Shown one piece after another: positions 63,601 to 64,000 of a stretch of DNA of 64,000 bases. Made by a program: the position numbers and the translations under genes. The notes below the pieces were generated by a model. The model saw nothing but the letters and a program-made list of their open reading frames with translations. It did not search any database and was not told where the DNA came from. Each line of letters starts with the position of its first letter. Positions within the stretch are counted from its first letter, which is position 1. Origin of the DNA: Rhizosphaericola mali. GTDB lineage: Bacteria > Bacteroidota > Bacteroidia > Chitinophagales > Chitinophagaceae. The stretch lies in assembly GCF_004337365.2 (NCBI RefSeq), contig NZ_CP044016.1, forward strand, positions 3,410,001 through 3,474,000. Reading direction: 5' to 3'.

Positions 63601-63637
63601 AAAAAGCCTTCATAAATTAATTTATGAAGGCTTTTTT
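63601..63637 (+). terminator. Rho-independent terminator of the SCO-Fur operon
   Basis: A perfect inverted repeat has 16-bp arms: AAAAAGCCTTCATAAA pairs with TTTATGAAGGCTTTTT around TTAA. It runs into a T-tract on the plus strand and starts 15 bases after the fur stop. The A-tract on the other side would let it work in both directions. Confidence 0.9.
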
Positions 63638-63767
63638 AATTTTACAAATGAAATATTACCGTGAATTAATAACAAATGGATAAAAATATCTATGTCATTA
63701 ACGAAAATTTCTTTTTAATCTCGCTTTTTTCTATATTCGGACAACGTTATACTATTAAATAAATATA

Positions 63768-64000
63768 ATGAACTTCACCGAAGAATCTATCCTGCAACTA
63801 GCGCCGGATGATGCCTCTGCCAAAGCCGGTAAACAATTAGCGACGACTGCCAAGTGGGTCAATGCGCATCAACACGATTTAGCGTTGTGGGGTGAGTGCA
63901 AAGGCAGTGGTAAAAATCCGTATTTCACACAGATTGATCTTCAGAGTATTGCCTTCAAATGCTCTTGCCCGAGCCGCAAATTCCCTTGTAAACATGGATT
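63768..64000 (+). CDS. SWIM zinc-finger protein, 5' part only
   Basis: Seventy-seven codons are visible from the ATG at 63768-63770, and the frame runs open off the right edge. After LATTAKWVNAHQHDLALWGE comes FKCSCPSRKFPCKHG, a SWIM motif (CxC, six residues, CxH). The visible part has about 48 percent G+C by my count, well above its neighbours. SWIM proteins that start this way are, in my recollection, often the first gene of a cluster with MoxR-type ATPases and von Willebrand-A proteins, but none of that lies inside the window. Confidence 0.8.
   Translation, partial: MNFTEESILQLAPDDASAKAGKQLATTAKWVNAHQHDLALWGECKGSGKNPYFTQIDLQSIAFKCSCPSRKFPCKHG

Noticed and set aside
1-64000. Mobile elements, prophage or CRISPR arrays
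   Set aside because: I found no transposase, integrase or phage structural gene, no regularly spaced repeats and no terminal inverted repeats with target duplications.

Overview
The window looks like chromosomal DNA of a low-GC Bacteroidota, most likely in or near the Chitinophagaceae. The evidence is two SusC/SusD pairs, a TPR-fused histidine kinase, an HU-CCDC81-type protein, MerC/SCO/Fur and DUF58/transglutaminase genes of Bacteroidota type, and repeated TAnnTTTG promoter boxes. Genus-level placement is a guess. I see no insertion sequence, prophage, integrase, CRISPR array or rRNA; there is one tRNA gene.

Region 1 (1-14.8 kb) is a polysaccharide utilisation locus for beta-mannan. It holds a GH130 mannosyl-glucose phosphorylase cut by the left edge, a GPH-type sugar permease, a GH5_7 endo-mannanase, SusD and SusC, all on the minus strand. 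A divergent AraC regulator follows, then a second minus-strand SusC/SusD pair that ends in a clear terminator. The implied route is outer-membrane capture and cutting, import of oligosaccharides, then phosphorolysis in the cytoplasm. Region 2 (14.9-24.5 kb) has a secreted glycerophosphodiester phosphodiesterase, a TPR histidine kinase with its response regulator, tRNA-Ser(GGA), TatD, a frameshifted polysaccharide deacetylase, a Spy-like small periplasmic protein, a GH29 fucosidase, an acyltransferase and an esterase.

Region 3 (24.5-35.7 kb) is all minus strand. It starts with an unusual set (DoxX, Gfo/Idh oxidoreductase, metallo-beta-lactamase-fold hydrolase, aldo/keto reductase, small secreted protein, royal-jelly-type protein). 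A complete MarR-TolC-HlyD-MFS efflux operon follows, with matching 16-bp operators before marR and tolC, and then a YwqK/TonB-C protein. Region 4 (35.9-45.8 kb) is plus strand: HtpG, a GT9 glycosyltransferase, a PdxK-type kinase, an intergenic cluster of DnaA-box-like sites, and a trio made of a secreted TPR protein, an outer-membrane barrel and a membrane-tailed HU-like protein.

Region 5 (45.8-53.4 kb, minus) has a FUSC-like membrane protein and the DUF58-transglutaminase-MoxR operon, which ends in an unrecognised 655-residue secreted TPR protein. Region 6 (53.5-64 kb) is mixed: a methyltransferase, a rhodanese divergent from a MetR-like LysR regulator, GNAT, DinB, a TlpA-like thioredoxin, a GH-D-clan glycoside hydrolase, a Na+/H+ antiporter, a metal group (MerC, SCO, Fur) and the start of a SWIM zinc-finger gene that is clearly richer in G+C than the rest.

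The best candidates for something undescribed are the TPR/barrel/HU trio with the DnaA-box cluster before it, the extra TPR gene in the MoxR operon, and whatever follows the SWIM gene beyond the right edge. All three are leads, not proven systems.
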